Notes: generated by a model not told the origin, from the letters alone. A DNA stretch of 64,000 nt from Streptosporangium canum (GCF_900113865.1 NZ_FOQY01000005.1:183388-247387), one strand, 5' to 3'; shown: positions 1 to 9,739, numbered from the stretch's first letter. Program-made: numbers and translations.

Positions 1-621
1 ACCGGTCTTGAGACAGCCCATCACCCACCGGTCGGCGGCGACCTCGGCCAGGTCCACCGACGCGCGGCCGGCGAACTCGTGGCCGGCGGGCATCACGACG
101 GACATCGGGTCGTCCATCAGCGGAGTCCACGTCAGGCGGGAGCGGTCGCCGGGCCGGATCGGCAGCGGCTCGTCGAAGTGGTAGGCCAATGCGAGGTCGG
201 CCCGCCCCTCGCGGACCATCGGCAGGCTGTCCTCCGGCTCGCGTTCCAGCACGGTCAGCTCGACGTCCGGGTGGCCGGCCGCGAACCGGGCGAGCGCGGC
301 GGGCAGCAGATACCGGCCGCCGCTGGTGAACGTCGCGACCGTCAGGGTCGTGCGCCCACTCGTGAGCCGGTCGATCCGCTCCTGGGTGTGCCGCAGCTCG
401 GCCGAGATCGTCTCGGCCGCCTCGACGAGCAGCCGCCCCGGCTCGGTGAGCACCACCCCGCGGGTGCTGCGGTGGACCACCGGCGCGCCGAGCGCCCGCT
501 CCAGGGCGGCGATCTGCTGGGAGACGGCCGACGGGGTGAGCAGCAGCGCGGCGGCGGCCCCGCTGAAGCTGCCGTGCAGGGCGACCTCGCGCAGGATCCG
601 CAGCCGCTGAACGTCGATCAT
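1..621 (-). CDS. LysR-family transcriptional regulator, C-terminus cut by window edge
   Basis: The 207 codons present run off the left edge with no stop. Residues 1-60 form the winged helix-turn-helix typical of LysR proteins (TPSAVSQQIAALE recognition helix), and the remainder begins the effector-binding domain (LTVATFTSGGRYLLPAAL). The ATG at 621 gives the usual LysR N-terminus MIDVQRLRIL. The gene is divergent from the epimerase gene at 692 across a 70-bp gap, the classic LysR layout, so it probably controls itself and the epimerase/aldo-keto reductase/MBL run. The inducer cannot be read from the sequence. Confidence 0.9.
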   Translation of the reverse strand, partial: MIDVQRLRILREVALHGSFSGAAAALLLTPSAVSQQIAALERALGAPVVHRSTRGVVLTEPGRLLVEAAETISAELRHTQERIDRLTSGRTTLTVATFTSGGRYLLPAALARFAAGHPDVELTVLEREPEDSLPMVREGRADLALAYHFDEPLPIRPGDRSRLTWTPLMDDPMSVVMPAGHEFAGRASVDLAEVAADRWVMGCLKTG

Positions 622-691
622 CAGTTTTCCTAACAGCCGGTTAAGTAGATCACCACTTCCGCTTAGGACCGTATACCGACAGGCTGAAGGC

Positions 692-1630
692 ATGAAAGAG
701 ATATGCGTCATCGGCGGCAGCCGCTACTTCGGCAGGCGCCTGGTGCTGCGGCTGCGGGACGCCGGTGTCAACGTCACGCTGGTCAACCGGGGCGCGCAGG
801 CGCCGCCCCCGGGCGTCACCCATCTCGTGGCCGACCGCGACGACGAGCGGGCGCTCACCGCGGCGCTGGGCGCCCATGACTTCGACGTGGTCGTCGACCA
901 GGTGTGCGGCACGCCGCGCCAGGCCGACGTCGCCGCGCGCGTCTTCGCCGGCCGCACCGGGCGGTATGTGATGACCTCGACCATCGAGGTCTACGACCAC
1001 GCCCCGGCCGGAGACGTTCCGGCGGCCGTGCCGGGCGCCCCGCTGGCCGAGGAGGCCGTCGACCCGCTGCGGTGGCCGGTGGACCTGGAGCTGCCCTGGC
1101 ACGACCGGGCGTTCCGCGAGGCCCGGTACGGCGAGGGCAAGCGGCAGGCCGAGGCGGTCTTCGCCCGCGAGGCCGCGTTCCCGTTCGCCGCCGTGCGCTC
1201 CGGTCACGTCATGGGCGGCGGCCCCGCCGACTTCACCGGGCGGCTGGAGCACTACGTCGGGCGCATCCGCGCCGGCTGTCCCGTCGCCGTCCACCGCGAG
1301 CCCCACCCGTCGTCGTTCATCCACGACAGGGAGATCGCCGAGTTCCTGTACTGGGCGGCGGGCGCCGGCTTCACCGGCGCCGTCAACGCCCGCTCCCACG
1401 GCGAGTTCGACGTCATCGAGCTGTGCGAGCGGATCGCGGCGCGCCTCGGGGTACGGCCGGTCTACGAGACCGGCGGGGACACCGGGGCCTCGCCGTACTC
1501 CTTCGACCGCTATTACGGCATGGACAACGGCCGGGCGGGCCGGCTCGGCTTCGCCTTCTCGCACACCGGCGACTGGCTGCCCGGCGTCGTCTCCGAAGCA
1601 CTGTCCGGCGTCGTCTCCGAAGCACTGTGA
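692..1630 (+). CDS. NAD(P)-dependent epimerase/dehydratase (extended SDR)
   Basis: This 312-aa protein starts with the Rossmann fingerprint GGSRYFG (residues 8-14) and has a YxxxK catalytic pair at Tyr146/Lys150 (ARYGEGK), so it is an extended short-chain dehydrogenase of the nucleotide-sugar epimerase type. The substrate is unknown. It is divergent from the LysR gene and followed 11 bp later by an aldo-keto reductase, suggesting one transcript. The C-terminus carries a perfect 24-bp duplication, so the last eight residues before the stop (GVVSEALS unit) are repeated, a likely recent slippage or duplication event outside the fold. Confidence 0.9.
   Translation: MKEICVIGGSRYFGRRLVLRLRDAGVNVTLVNRGAQAPPPGVTHLVADRDDERALTAALGAHDFDVVVDQVCGTPRQADVAARVFAGRTGRYVMTSTIEVYDHAPAGDVPAAVPGAPLAEEAVDPLRWPVDLELPWHDRAFREARYGEGKRQAEAVFAREAAFPFAAVRSGHVMGGGPADFTGRLEHYVGRIRAGCPVAVHREPHPSSFIHDREIAEFLYWAAGAGFTGAVNARSHGEFDVIELCERIAARLGVRPVYETGGDTGASPYSFDRYYGMDNGRAGRLGFAFSHTGDWLPGVVSEALSGVVSEAL
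1581..1628 (+). repeat. Perfect 24-bp tandem duplication at 3' end of epimerase gene
   Basis: Two identical 24-bp units (1581-1604 and 1605-1628) lie back to back, and the stop codon begins on the final base of the second. Because 24 is a multiple of three, the duplication is in frame and only lengthens the C-terminal tail by eight residues. Confidence 0.95.
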
Positions 1631-1641
1631 GGTCCTCCGCC

Positions 1642-2532
1642 ATGCACATCCGCCGCATCGGCGCCGTCCCCGTCGGCGCCGTCGGGCTGGGCGCCATGCC
1701 CCTGTCGATCGAGGGACGGCCGGACGAGGACCGGGCGATCGCCACGATCCACGCCGCGCTCGACGCCGGCGTCACGCTGATCGACACCGCCGACTCCTAC
1801 CACTGGCACGCCGGCGAGGCCGGTCACAACGAGGAGCTGGTCGCCCGCGCGCTCGCCGCCCGCGACGACGCCGGGGCGGTGCTCGTCGCGACCAAGGGCG
1901 GCCGGGGCCGGCCGGGCGACGGCTCGTGGACGGTCGACGGCTCACCGGACCACCTCAAGCGGGCCTGTGAGGCATCGCTCAGGCGGCTCGGTGTCGACGC
2001 GATCGGGCTGTACCAGCTCCACAAGCCGGACCCCGCCGTCCCCTGGGCCGACTCCGTCGGCGCGCTGGCCGAGTTGCTCGACGAGGGGAAGATCCACATG
2101 GCCGGCGTCTCCAACGTCGATACCGGGCAGATCCGCCAGGCACACGACATCCTCGGCGACCGGCTGGCATCGGTGCAGAACCGCTTCTCCCCGGCCCTGC
2201 GCACCGGCGAGCCGGAGCTGCGCCTGTGCGAGGAGCTGGGCATCGCGTTCCTGCCCTGGAGCCCGCTCGGCGGGATCTCCCGCAGCTCGCTCGACGGCGG
2301 GTCCCGTCCCGGCGCGCCCGACCCGGCCTACGCCGCCTTCCACGAGGTCGCCCGCGAGCACGGCGTGAGCCCGCAGCGGGTCTGCCTCGCCTGGCTGCTC
2401 GCCCGGTCTCCGGCCGTCATCCCGATCCCCGGGGCCAGCCGCCCCGAGACGATCCGTGACTCCGCGTCCGCCGCCGGCCTGGCGCTCGGCGCGGACGAGC
2501 TCGCCCGGCTGGAGGCGGCCGGGACATCCTGA
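1642..2532 (+). CDS. Aldo/keto reductase
   Basis: This 296-aa protein is a soluble NADPH-dependent aldo/keto reductase of the (beta/alpha)8 barrel family. The catalytic tetrad is visible: Asp48 and Tyr53 (IDTADSY), Lys85 (VATKGG) and His127 (YQLHKPD). The cofactor-binding end carries IPGASRPETI. The start is the ATG at 1642, 11 bp after the epimerase stop, so the two genes are probably cotranscribed. The substrate is not predictable; the neighbour suggests a sugar or keto-intermediate reduction. Confidence 0.92.
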   Translation: MHIRRIGAVPVGAVGLGAMPLSIEGRPDEDRAIATIHAALDAGVTLIDTADSYHWHAGEAGHNEELVARALAARDDAGAVLVATKGGRGRPGDGSWTVDGSPDHLKRACEASLRRLGVDAIGLYQLHKPDPAVPWADSVGALAELLDEGKIHMAGVSNVDTGQIRQAHDILGDRLASVQNRFSPALRTGEPELRLCEELGIAFLPWSPLGGISRSSLDGGSRPGAPDPAYAAFHEVAREHGVSPQRVCLAWLLARSPAVIPIPGASRPETIRDSASAAGLALGADELARLEAAGTS

Positions 2533-2572
2533 CCGAACCTCCCGATCTTGATGACCCAGGCCCGGCTCCGGC

Positions 2573-3526
2573 ATGACAATTCCAGCCATGAGCTCATCCA
2601 GGCACGACCACCCCCTGCCTCCCGCCCGCGTCCAGGAGGTCTCCGACGGCGTCTACGCCTACGTCCAGCCAGACGGGAGCTGGTGGATCAACAACACCGG
2701 CTTCCTGGTGGGGCGGCGTGGAGTGATCAGCGTGGACGCCTGCTCCACCGAGCGGCGCACCCTCGCCTACCGCGAGGCGATCAGGTCGGTCACCGGCCGT
2801 CCGGTCACGACGCTGATCAACACCCACCACCACGGCGACCACACCTTCGGCAACTTCGTCTTCCCCGAGGCGACGATCGTCGGGCACGAGCGGACCCGGG
2901 AGACGATCCTGGCCGAGGGGATCCCGGAGTACCGCACGATGGCGTGGACCGAGGTGGAGTGGGGCGACCTGGTGGCCTGCCCGCCGTTCCTCACCTACAC
3001 CGACGGGGTGACCGTCCACTCCGACGAGCTGCGCTGCGAGGTGCGGCACGTCGGAGGCCCGGCGCACACGACCAACGACTCGATCGTGTGGATTCCCGAG
3101 CGGGCGCTGCTGTTCGCCGGCGACCTGGTCTTCAACGGCGGCACGCCGTTCGTGATGATGGGCTCGGTCCAGGGTTCGATCGCGGTGCTCGACGGGCTCA
3201 GGGAGCTGAACGCCGAGACGATCGTGCCCGGCCACGGCGAGGTCTGCGGGCCGGAGGTCATCGACCACGTGCAGGGATATCTGCGGTTCGTGATGGCCAC
3301 CGCCGAGCTCGGCCGGGCGGCCGGCCTGTCGCCGCTGGAGGCGGCGCGCGAGACCGACCTCGGCGAGTACGGCGGGCTGCTCGACCCCGAGCGCATCGTC
3401 GGCAACCTGCACCGGGCCTACGCCGAGCTGGACGGCCTGCCCCCGGGGGAGCCGATCGACCTCGTCGCCGCGATGCTCGAGATGGTGGAGTTCAACGGAG
3501 GCAGGCCGCTGACCTGCCTGGCCTGA
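2573..3526 (+). CDS. MBL-fold metallo-hydrolase
   Basis: This 317-aa protein has the binuclear metal site of the metallo-beta-lactamase superfamily: HHHGDH at residues 85-90, a second-site His in GPAHTTND, the bridging Asp in LLFAGDLVF and a C-terminal PGHGEV. The long C-terminal helical part resembles the cyclase-like or SoxH-like members rather than true beta-lactamases. There is no signal peptide. A start at 2588 (MSSSRHDH) is equally possible, since neither ATG has a clear ribosome site. It lies 40 bp after the aldo/keto reductase and may end the LysR-linked unit. Confidence 0.88.
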   Translation: MTIPAMSSSRHDHPLPPARVQEVSDGVYAYVQPDGSWWINNTGFLVGRRGVISVDACSTERRTLAYREAIRSVTGRPVTTLINTHHHGDHTFGNFVFPEATIVGHERTRETILAEGIPEYRTMAWTEVEWGDLVACPPFLTYTDGVTVHSDELRCEVRHVGGPAHTTNDSIVWIPERALLFAGDLVFNGGTPFVMMGSVQGSIAVLDGLRELNAETIVPGHGEVCGPEVIDHVQGYLRFVMATAELGRAAGLSPLEAARETDLGEYGGLLDPERIVGNLHRAYAELDGLPPGEPIDLVAAMLEMVEFNGGRPLTCLA

Positions 3527-3550
3527 CCCGCCTGGCTTGACCTGACCCGC

Positions 3551-3578
3551 CTGGTCTGGCCTGGCTGGTCTGGCCTGG
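3551..3578. repeat. Two copies of a 14-bp CT/GG-rich unit
   Basis: The unit CTGGTCTGGCCTGG occurs twice in tandem with a partial third copy, directly between the MBL gene stop and the terminator hairpin. It is non-coding. Confidence 0.8.
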
Positions 3579-3585
3579 CTGGTCT

Positions 3586-3616
3586 CACCTGGCGCCCGCT
3601 CCGCGGGCGCCAGGTG
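3586..3616. terminator. Strong bidirectional terminator hairpin
   Basis: A perfect 14-bp stem (CACCTGGCGCCCGC with its complement) closes a 3-nt loop between the convergent MBL hydrolase and S9 peptidase genes. No long T-run follows, which is common for terminators in high-GC actinomycetes. The position suits termination from both sides. Confidence 0.85.
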
Positions 3617-3635
3617 AACGCCTGTCCCGAAAGGG

Positions 3636-5561
3636 TCAGGACAGGTGCCGCGACCACCATTCGAGGACGGCCTCGAAGCGCTGGAGGCGGTGCCTGGGGC
3701 GGCCGCTCCGGCTGAGCTCGTGCCCCTCACCGGGGAACAGCAGGAACTCCGCCGGTACGCCGTTGCGGCGCAGGGCGACGTACATGCGCTGGGCCTGCTC
3801 GACCGGGCAGCGCCAGTCCTCCTCGGAGTGGACCACGGCGAACGGCAGGTCGATCCGGTCGGCGTGGTACAGCGGGCTCATCGCGCGCTGGACCTCGATG
3901 TCGGGGCCGCAGTAGGCCTCGGCGAAGAACCAGCCGATGTCGGAGGAGCCGGTGAAGGAGTCCCAGGCGTTGACCGCCCGCTCGCTCCAGGCCGCCTTGA
4001 AGCGCTCTCCGTGGTGGGCGGCCAGCCAGCTCGTCATGAACCCGCCGTAGGAGCCGCCCATCACGCCCACCCGCTCGCCGTCGCACTCGGGCCGGGCCAG
4101 CGCCGCGTCCAGCAGGGCGAGCACGTCGTCGACGTCCACGGTGCCGAAGGCGCCGATCACCGACTGGCCGTGTGCCTGGCCGTACCCGCTGGAACCGCGC
4201 GGGTTGGGCAGGACCACCGCGTATCCGGCGGCCGCGTAGACCTGGGTCTCGTCCATGAAGCCCCACCCGTGGTGGTGGAAGGGGCCGCCGTGCACGTTCA
4301 GCAGGACCGGGTGCGGGCCCTCGCCCTCCGGCAGGGCCAGCCAGCCGTGGACCGGGTAGCCGTCGGCGGACACGGCGGTGATCTCCTGGAGCGGGCGCCT
4401 TCCGGCAGGCGACCCGTTGAAGTCCGTGAGCGCCCCGGCCGGGGTGACCACCTCCCCGGGGCTGTGCGGGGTGGACACCACCGCCACGACCTGCCCGCCG
4501 TAGGAGGTGAACGACTTGACGGCCGCCCGCTCGCCCAGCACGAGGGGGAGCTTCTCCAGAGGCGCCTGCGCGGCGTCGGAGGGGACCAGCCGCAACTCGA
4601 CCGCGCCGCGGACCTGGACCGCGACCAGCGCGCCGTCCTCGGTCGCGATGGGGGGCAGCGGCTCGATGTCCACCGACTCCTCCTCGGTCAGCCGTACCCC
4701 GGTCGCCGGCTCGCCGCCGATCCGCAGGGGAGCGCGGAAGAGGCCGGTGTTGCGGGCCACCGCGTGGATGCCGGAGAAGGTTGTGCCGAGGTAGAGCACG
4801 TCCCCGCCGGGGAGCGCGACGGGCATCCCGGCCGATCCGGTGCTGCGCACCACCAGGATCGGCGCGCCGCCGGCGGCCGGCACCGCGTACAGGTCGGAGT
4901 GCAGGCTCTCGCCGTCCAGGTCGCGGTCGGCCGAGACCAGCACGTGCTCGCCGTCGGGGGTCCAGCTCGGGGAGGCGACCTCGTAGGGCCCGTCGGTGAG
5001 CCGCACCGGCTGCGGGATGTCGGCCAGGGCGTTGACCACGAACAGGGCGGGCGGCCGGTCCAGGGTGAAGCCGACGCCGTCGTGCCGGTAGCGGAACCCG
5101 GTGATGCGGCGCGGCGCCTCGGCCGCGGCGCTCACGTCCTCCTCGGTGCCGTAGCGGCCGGCTTCGGGGACCCGGGCGACGAACGCGATCCGGCGGGAGT
5201 CGGGGGCCCAGACCGGGGCGCCCGCGCCGAGCGGCAGGTCGGTGAGGGGGCGTGCCTCGCCGCCGCCGGTGGGCATCACGTGGAGCTGCGGCCTGCCGCC
5301 GTCCTGCGCGCGCAGGAAGGCCACCCAGGCCCCGTCGGGGGAGATCCGGGGCGCGCTGTCGTGGTCGCCGAAGGTGAAGCGGACGGGCGGGCCGTCCTGG
5401 GGGAGCCGCCACAGGCTCCCGCGGTAGGCGTCGGCCTCCAGGTCGGGGCGGGCCACGTCGACGAGGATGAGATCCTCATGAAGGGTGACGCTACCGGGGA
5501 CATGCAGCAGGGCGAGATCTTCTGGACGCATGCCCAGGGACGTTATCACCGTGTTAATCAT
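3636..5561 (-). CDS. S9-family prolyl oligopeptidase/acylaminoacyl peptidase
   Basis: This 641-aa protein has an N-terminal WD40/TolB-like beta-propeller (about residues 20-380, for example SPDGAWVAFLRAQ and APDSRRIAFVAR) and a C-terminal alpha/beta-hydrolase domain. The catalytic triad is Ser504 (GGSYGGF), an Asp in SEEDWRCP and a His in GEGHELS, all intact. No signal peptide is seen, so it is probably a cytoplasmic peptidase acting on short peptides or acylated N-termini. It is monocistronic and converges on the MBL gene across the terminator. Confidence 0.93.
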   Translation of the reverse strand: MINTVITSLGMRPEDLALLHVPGSVTLHEDLILVDVARPDLEADAYRGSLWRLPQDGPPVRFTFGDHDSAPRISPDGAWVAFLRAQDGGRPQLHVMPTGGGEARPLTDLPLGAGAPVWAPDSRRIAFVARVPEAGRYGTEEDVSAAAEAPRRITGFRYRHDGVGFTLDRPPALFVVNALADIPQPVRLTDGPYEVASPSWTPDGEHVLVSADRDLDGESLHSDLYAVPAAGGAPILVVRSTGSAGMPVALPGGDVLYLGTTFSGIHAVARNTGLFRAPLRIGGEPATGVRLTEEESVDIEPLPPIATEDGALVAVQVRGAVELRLVPSDAAQAPLEKLPLVLGERAAVKSFTSYGGQVVAVVSTPHSPGEVVTPAGALTDFNGSPAGRRPLQEITAVSADGYPVHGWLALPEGEGPHPVLLNVHGGPFHHHGWGFMDETQVYAAAGYAVVLPNPRGSSGYGQAHGQSVIGAFGTVDVDDVLALLDAALARPECDGERVGVMGGSYGGFMTSWLAAHHGERFKAAWSERAVNAWDSFTGSSDIGWFFAEAYCGPDIEVQRAMSPLYHADRIDLPFAVVHSEEDWRCPVEQAQRMYVALRRNGVPAEFLLFPGEGHELSRSGRPRHRLQRFEAVLEWWSRHLS

Positions 5562-5622
5562 CTTTTGCGGTGTGAAACCCGTATGTCCGCGCGAGGCGCC
5601 GGAGTGCCCGTCGCCGTCCCTC

Positions 5623-6384
5623 CTACAGCAGGGTGAGCCCGCCGTCCACGGCGAGGATCTGGCCGGTGACGTAGCTCGCCTCGTCCGAGAGCAGGAAGGC
5701 CGTCACCTTCGCCACCTCCCAGGCGGTGCCCTGGCGGCCCATCGGGATCATCACCTGGCCGCGGTGCTCCCAGAGCCTGGCCGCGTCCCGGCCGAGCGGG
5801 GTGTCGATCAGGCCCGGGGCGACCATGTTCGCCCGGACCCCGCGGCCGGCGCCCTCCAGCGCGACGTGCCTGGCCAGGCCGACCAGCCCCGCCTTGGAGG
5901 CGTCGTAGGACGGGATCAGGCTGCCCGGGCGCAGCCCGGCCACCGAGCCGATGAACACGATCGAGCCACCGGAGGCGAGCAGGGGCAGCGCGCCCTTGCA
6001 GACCAGGAAGTGGCCGCGCAGGTTGACCGCGAACACCTGGTCCCAATCGGCGGCGCTGGTGCCCTCCAGGGCCAGCCCGGCGCCGATCGCGGCGTTGAGC
6101 ACGATGCCGTCCACCGCGCCCGCCCGCCCGGTCAGCGCCTCGCAGGCGTCACCGTCGGCCAGGTCCACGGCGACCACCTCGGCCTTCCCGCCCTCGCGGC
6201 CGATCCACCCGGCCGTCTCGGCGGCCGCGTCCTCGTCGACGTCCGCGCAGATCACCGTGGCGCCCTGCCGTGCGGCCTCGACCGCGATCGCCCGGCCGTT
6301 CCCGACCGGCGGTTCGGGGTCGGGGGAGGGGCGGGTGCCCGCGCCCACGACCAGCACACGTCTACCTACCAAGCGACCGTTCAC
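5623..6384 (-). CDS. SDR-family oxidoreductase
   Basis: This is a classical short-chain dehydrogenase of 253 aa when started from the GTG at 6384. The Rossmann turn is expanded (VVGAGTRPSPDPEPP followed by GNGRAIA), a variant found in a subgroup of actinobacterial SDRs. NNAG is replaced by NAAIG; the catalytic Ser (FIGSVAG) and YDASK are present, and the C-terminal YVTGQILAVDGG is typical. The reading frame is open further upstream, but that would overlap the divergent gene at 6416. The neighbours (CMD-like and alcohol dehydrogenase) suggest a small catabolic set. Confidence 0.9.
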   Translation of the reverse strand: MNGRLVGRRVLVVGAGTRPSPDPEPPVGNGRAIAVEAARQGATVICADVDEDAAAETAGWIGREGGKAEVVAVDLADGDACEALTGRAGAVDGIVLNAAIGAGLALEGTSAADWDQVFAVNLRGHFLVCKGALPLLASGGSIVFIGSVAGLRPGSLIPSYDASKAGLVGLARHVALEGAGRGVRANMVAPGLIDTPLGRDAARLWEHRGQVMIPMGRQGTAWEVAKVTAFLLSDEASYVTGQILAVDGGLTLL

Positions 6385-6415
6385 AATCGTGATCGTAGTA
6401 AGTACTCTCTGATCT

Positions 6416-6976
6416 GTGAATCCCCGAGTCGAGCCGCTACCGCCGGAGCAGTGGGACGGGTTCCTCGCCCGGGTCGTCGAGGGCACCGGCCCCTACAACG
6501 TCTTCACCACGCTGGCCCGCCACCCCGCGCTGTTCCAGGCGTGGATCGGATTCGGCGCCGCGCTGCTGTACGGCACGCTGCCCGCCCGTGACCGGGAGCT
6601 GGCCGTCCTGCGCACCGCGCACAACCGCGGGAGCGCCTACGAGTGGGCCCAGCACGTACGGCTGGCCCGGGAGGCCGGGCTGGCCGAGGCCGAGATCGAG
6701 GCCGTCCGCGGCCACGGGCACGGCTGGGGCGCCGGCGACCGGCTGGTGCTGGACGTGGCCGACGAGATGCACCGCTCCGGAGACGTCACCGACGAGACGT
6801 GGGAGGCCCTGTGCGCCCGCTACGACGAGCCCGGCCGGATCGAGCTGGTCATGCTCGTCGCCCACTACGACATGCTCGCCGTGGTCCTCACCACCCTGCG
6901 CGTCCCCCTGGAGGACGCCGGTACGGCGCTCACGGGCGCCGGAGACCCGCCGGATCCCCCGGCAGGATCATCGTGA
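6416..6976 (+). CDS. Carboxymuconolactone decarboxylase/AhpD-like family protein
   Basis: This 186-aa alpha-helical protein carries the CMD signature [20 protein letters not shown] followed by [11 protein letters not shown]. The cysteine pair of AhpD peroxidoreductases is absent, so it is closer to the CMD-like branch linked to catabolic or carbonyl chemistry. It starts at GTG 6416, divergent from the SDR about 30 bp away, so the two could share a control region. Its 3' end overlaps the convergent alcohol dehydrogenase gene by 47 bp. Confidence 0.88.
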   Translation: MNPRVEPLPPEQWDGFLARVVEGTGPYNVFTTLARHPALFQAWIGFGAALLYGTLPARDRELAVLRTAHNRGSAYEWAQHVRLAREAGLAEAEIEAVRGHGHGWGAGDRLVLDVADEMHRSGDVTDETWEALCARYDEPGRIELVMLVAHYDMLAVVLTTLRVPLEDAGTALTGAGDPPDPPAGSS

Positions 6977-8015
6977 CGCCGGGGACGGAGCCGATCGCGG
7001 CGAGCGCGGGCCCCGCTCCGTCGAGGCCGACGGTGCGGGTGATCAGCAGGTCCGGGCGGAGGAGCCCGGCGGCGACCATCTCCAGCATCGCGGGGTAGGC
7101 GTGGGCGGCCATGCCGTGGCTGCCGAGGAGTTCGAGCTCGTAGCCGATCACCCGGTTCATCGGCAGCGAGGTGAGGCCGGGGAGCAGGCCGATCTGGACG
7201 TGACGGCCCCGGCGGCGCAGGCCCTCGATCGACGACGCGCACGTCTGCGGGCTGCCCAGCGCGTCGATCGAGACGTGGGCCCCGCCACCGGTCAGCTCCC
7301 GGACGCGCGCGGCGGCACCGGCCCCGTCCGGCGGGGCGGCGGGGGCGGCGGGGGCGGCGGGGGCGGCGGTTACGCAGGCGGCGGCGCCGAACCGCCGGGC
7401 CAGGTCCAGGGCCTGGGGGGAGACGTCCACGGCGACCACCCGTGCGCCCGCGGCGGCGGCGATCATCACGGCGGACAGTCCGACCCCGCCGCAGCCGTGC
7501 ACCGCCACCCACTCGCCGGGCCGTACCCGGCCGACCGTCACGACGGCGCGGAAGGCGGTGGCGAAGCGGCAGCCCAGGCTCGCGGCGGTGGGGAAGGTCA
7601 TCTCCTCCGGCAGCGCCACCAGGTTCACCTCCGCGTTCTCGATCGCCACGTACTCGGCGAAGGAGCCCCAGTGGGTGAACCCCGGCTGGGTCTGGCGCTC
7701 GCAGACCTGCTGGTCGCCGGCCGCGCACGCCGCGCAGGAGCCGCAGGCGCAGACGAACGGGACCGTCACCCGGTCACCGGCCCGCCACGAGCCCACCCCC
7801 GGCCCCACGTCCTCGACGACCCCCGCCAGCTCGTGCCCGGGAACGTGTGGCATGACCCGGATGTCCGGGTCGTGGCCCTGCCAGCCGTGCCAGTCGCTCC
7901 GGCACAGCCCGGTCGCCTCCACCCGGATCACCGCCCCGCCGGGCGGCGGCGCGGGGGCGGGCACCTCGCGCACCTGCAGATCTGACCCGAAGGCGTCGAA
8001 GACCACCGCTCGCAT
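6930..8015 (-). CDS. Zinc-dependent alcohol dehydrogenase (MDR superfamily)
   Basis: This 361-aa protein has the catalytic zinc ligands ([11 protein letters not shown] and GHELAG), the four-cysteine structural zinc lobe ([17 protein letters not shown]) and a Rossmann motif ([13 protein letters not shown]). It would oxidise an alcohol with NAD(P). Oddly, a Pro-Ala tract ([14 protein letters not shown]) has expanded inside the nucleotide-binding domain, encoded by a 9-bp tandem repeat. The 3' end overlaps the convergent CMD-like gene by 47 bp, so the two mRNAs are antisense at their ends. Confidence 0.93.
   Translation of the reverse strand: MRAVVFDAFGSDLQVREVPAPAPPPGGAVIRVEATGLCRSDWHGWQGHDPDIRVMPHVPGHELAGVVEDVGPGVGSWRAGDRVTVPFVCACGSCAACAAGDQQVCERQTQPGFTHWGSFAEYVAIENAEVNLVALPEEMTFPTAASLGCRFATAFRAVVTVGRVRPGEWVAVHGCGGVGLSAVMIAAAAGARVVAVDVSPQALDLARRFGAAACVTAAPAAPAAPAAPPDGAGAAARVRELTGGGAHVSIDALGSPQTCASSIEGLRRRGRHVQIGLLPGLTSLPMNRVIGYELELLGSHGMAAHAYPAMLEMVAAGLLRPDLLITRTVGLDGAGPALAAIGSVPGVTMILPGDPAGLRRP
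7333..7369 (-). repeat. 9-bp GC-only microsatellite in alcohol dehydrogenase gene
   Basis: About four copies of GGGGCGGCG encode an Ala-Ala-Pro run. The unit length keeps the frame, so copy-number change would alter only the linker length. Confidence 0.9.
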
Positions 8016-8218
8016 CGGCGCACACTCCCTGACTCGTCCGGCGCCGCCGGCCCGCTCGCGCGGCCCGGTGGCCTGTGCAGCATTCTCCAGGTCCCCCGGA
8101 GCGCCGGGGGAAGGGGGGCGGATGCGCCGTGCGGGCCGTCACTTGCGGCGCGGGCCGATTAGAACCCCCGGGCTGGGACAGAGGAGGGGGCACAAGGACC
8201 AACGGATCGGATGGTGAG

Positions 8219-9655
8219 ATGGGTCAGCAAGTCGACAAGGACCGATTCTCCGAGGCGGAGTTCGCCCGCTTCGGCGAACGGCTGGAAGAGCAGCTCGCCG
8301 CGCTCCGCGAGCTGCTCGCCAGGCCGGGCTTCGGTACCGGGCCCGCGACCATCGGGGCCGAGCTGGAGATGTTCCTCATCACCCCCGACGGCCGGCCGCT
8401 TCCGCGCAACCACGAGGTGCGCGACGCCGCCGACGACGACCGGCTCGTGCCGGAACTCGGCCGGTTCAACCTGGAGGTCAACCTGACTCCGCTGCCGATC
8501 GCCGGGCGGCCCTTCAGCGCCCTGGTGCGGGAGCTGCGCGAGACGATGGCCCTGGTGGACGCGGCGGCGGGGACGCAGGGCGGGCAGGCCCTGGCGATCG
8601 GGATCCTGCCCTCGCTGAGCGAGTTCGACTTCACCCACGAGGCGCTCAGCGACGAGAGCCGCTACCGGGCGCTGAGCCGGGGCATGCGGCGGCTGCGCAC
8701 CGAACCGTTCCGGGTGCGCATCGAAGGGGTCGAGGAGCTGGAGCTGGAGGTCGAGGGGGTGATCCTGGAGAGCGCCAACACCTCCTGGCAGGTCCACCTC
8801 CGTACGGCCCCCGCCGACTTCGCCCGCGTCTACAACGCCGCCCAGCTGGCCACCGGCCCGGTCCTGGCGGTCAGCGGCAACTCGCCGGGCTTCCTGGGCA
8901 GGCGGTTGTGGGAGGAGACCAGGATCGCGCTGTTCGAGGAGTCGGCCGACGACCGGGACGTGGAACGGCTCGATCGCAGGGACCGGCGGGTGGCCTTCGG
9001 CTCCGGCTGGGTGAGCGGCGCCGAGGAGATGTTCGAGACCTGTGTCCGCGACTACGAGCCGGTGCTGCCGATGACCTCGGAGCAGGTCCCGGCGGGGGAG
9101 GGGGAGGCTCCCGGGCTGGCCGAGCTCCGGCTGCACCAGGGGACGGTGTGGCAGTGGAACCGGCCGATCTACGATCCCGCGGACGGCGGCCACCTGCGGG
9201 TGGAGATGCGCGCCCTGCCGGCCGGTCCGACCCCCGCCGACATGGCGGCCAACGCCGCGTTCCTGCTCGGGCTCACCGCCGCCATGGCGGTCGGGCCGGT
9301 CGAGGACTTCCCCTTCGCCGCGGCCTACCGCAACTTCTACCGCGCCGCGATCCACGGCCTGGACGCGCCGATGGCCTGGCCGGGCCTGGAGGGGGAGGTG
9401 CCGGCCGCGCGGCTCGCCCTGGATCTGCTGCCCGTGGCGAAGGCCGGGCTCGAACGGGTGGGGGTGGACCCGGCCGAGGCCGACTGGGCACTGGACATCA
9501 TCCGGGAACGGGTCAGGCTCCGCCGTACCGGCGCGATCTGGCAGCGCCAGGTCGTCGAAGGACTCGGCGGCGATCCGGCGGCCCGGGCCCGCATGGTGAC
9601 CCGCTACCGGGAGCTGTCGCTCACCGGGGAGCCCGTGCACACCTGGCCCATATGA
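8219..9655 (+). CDS. Glutamate-cysteine ligase family (GCS2-type) protein
   Basis: This 478-aa protein belongs to the GCS2/carboxylate-amine ligase fold, with the family Glu-rich ATP/Mg site IGAELEMFL near residue 50, FNLEVNLTPLP near 85 and LESANTSWQVHL near 185. It is longer than YbdK (about 370 aa). Actinomycetes use mycothiol rather than glutathione, so the true product is uncertain: any gamma-glutamyl or carboxylate-amine ligation is possible. The ATG at 8219 is the only start in this frame close to the conserved N-terminus. Confidence 0.82.
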   Translation: MGQQVDKDRFSEAEFARFGERLEEQLAALRELLARPGFGTGPATIGAELEMFLITPDGRPLPRNHEVRDAADDDRLVPELGRFNLEVNLTPLPIAGRPFSALVRELRETMALVDAAAGTQGGQALAIGILPSLSEFDFTHEALSDESRYRALSRGMRRLRTEPFRVRIEGVEELELEVEGVILESANTSWQVHLRTAPADFARVYNAAQLATGPVLAVSGNSPGFLGRRLWEETRIALFEESADDRDVERLDRRDRRVAFGSGWVSGAEEMFETCVRDYEPVLPMTSEQVPAGEGEAPGLAELRLHQGTVWQWNRPIYDPADGGHLRVEMRALPAGPTPADMAANAAFLLGLTAAMAVGPVEDFPFAAAYRNFYRAAIHGLDAPMAWPGLEGEVPAARLALDLLPVAKAGLERVGVDPAEADWALDIIRERVRLRRTGAIWQRQVVEGLGGDPAARARMVTRYRELSLTGEPVHTWPI

Positions 9656-9739
9656 TCACAAAAACTATTCAAGTCGGGGCATACTCATGAACTCCACATC
9701 TTGATCCGCCCGTCCGGGCGTGACGGAGGAGAACCCCCC

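Noticed and set aside
3645-5636. A 663-codon plus-strand frame opposite the S9 peptidase
   Set aside because: Antisense mirror of a gene with an intact catalytic triad; its sequence is low-complexity and has no motifs.
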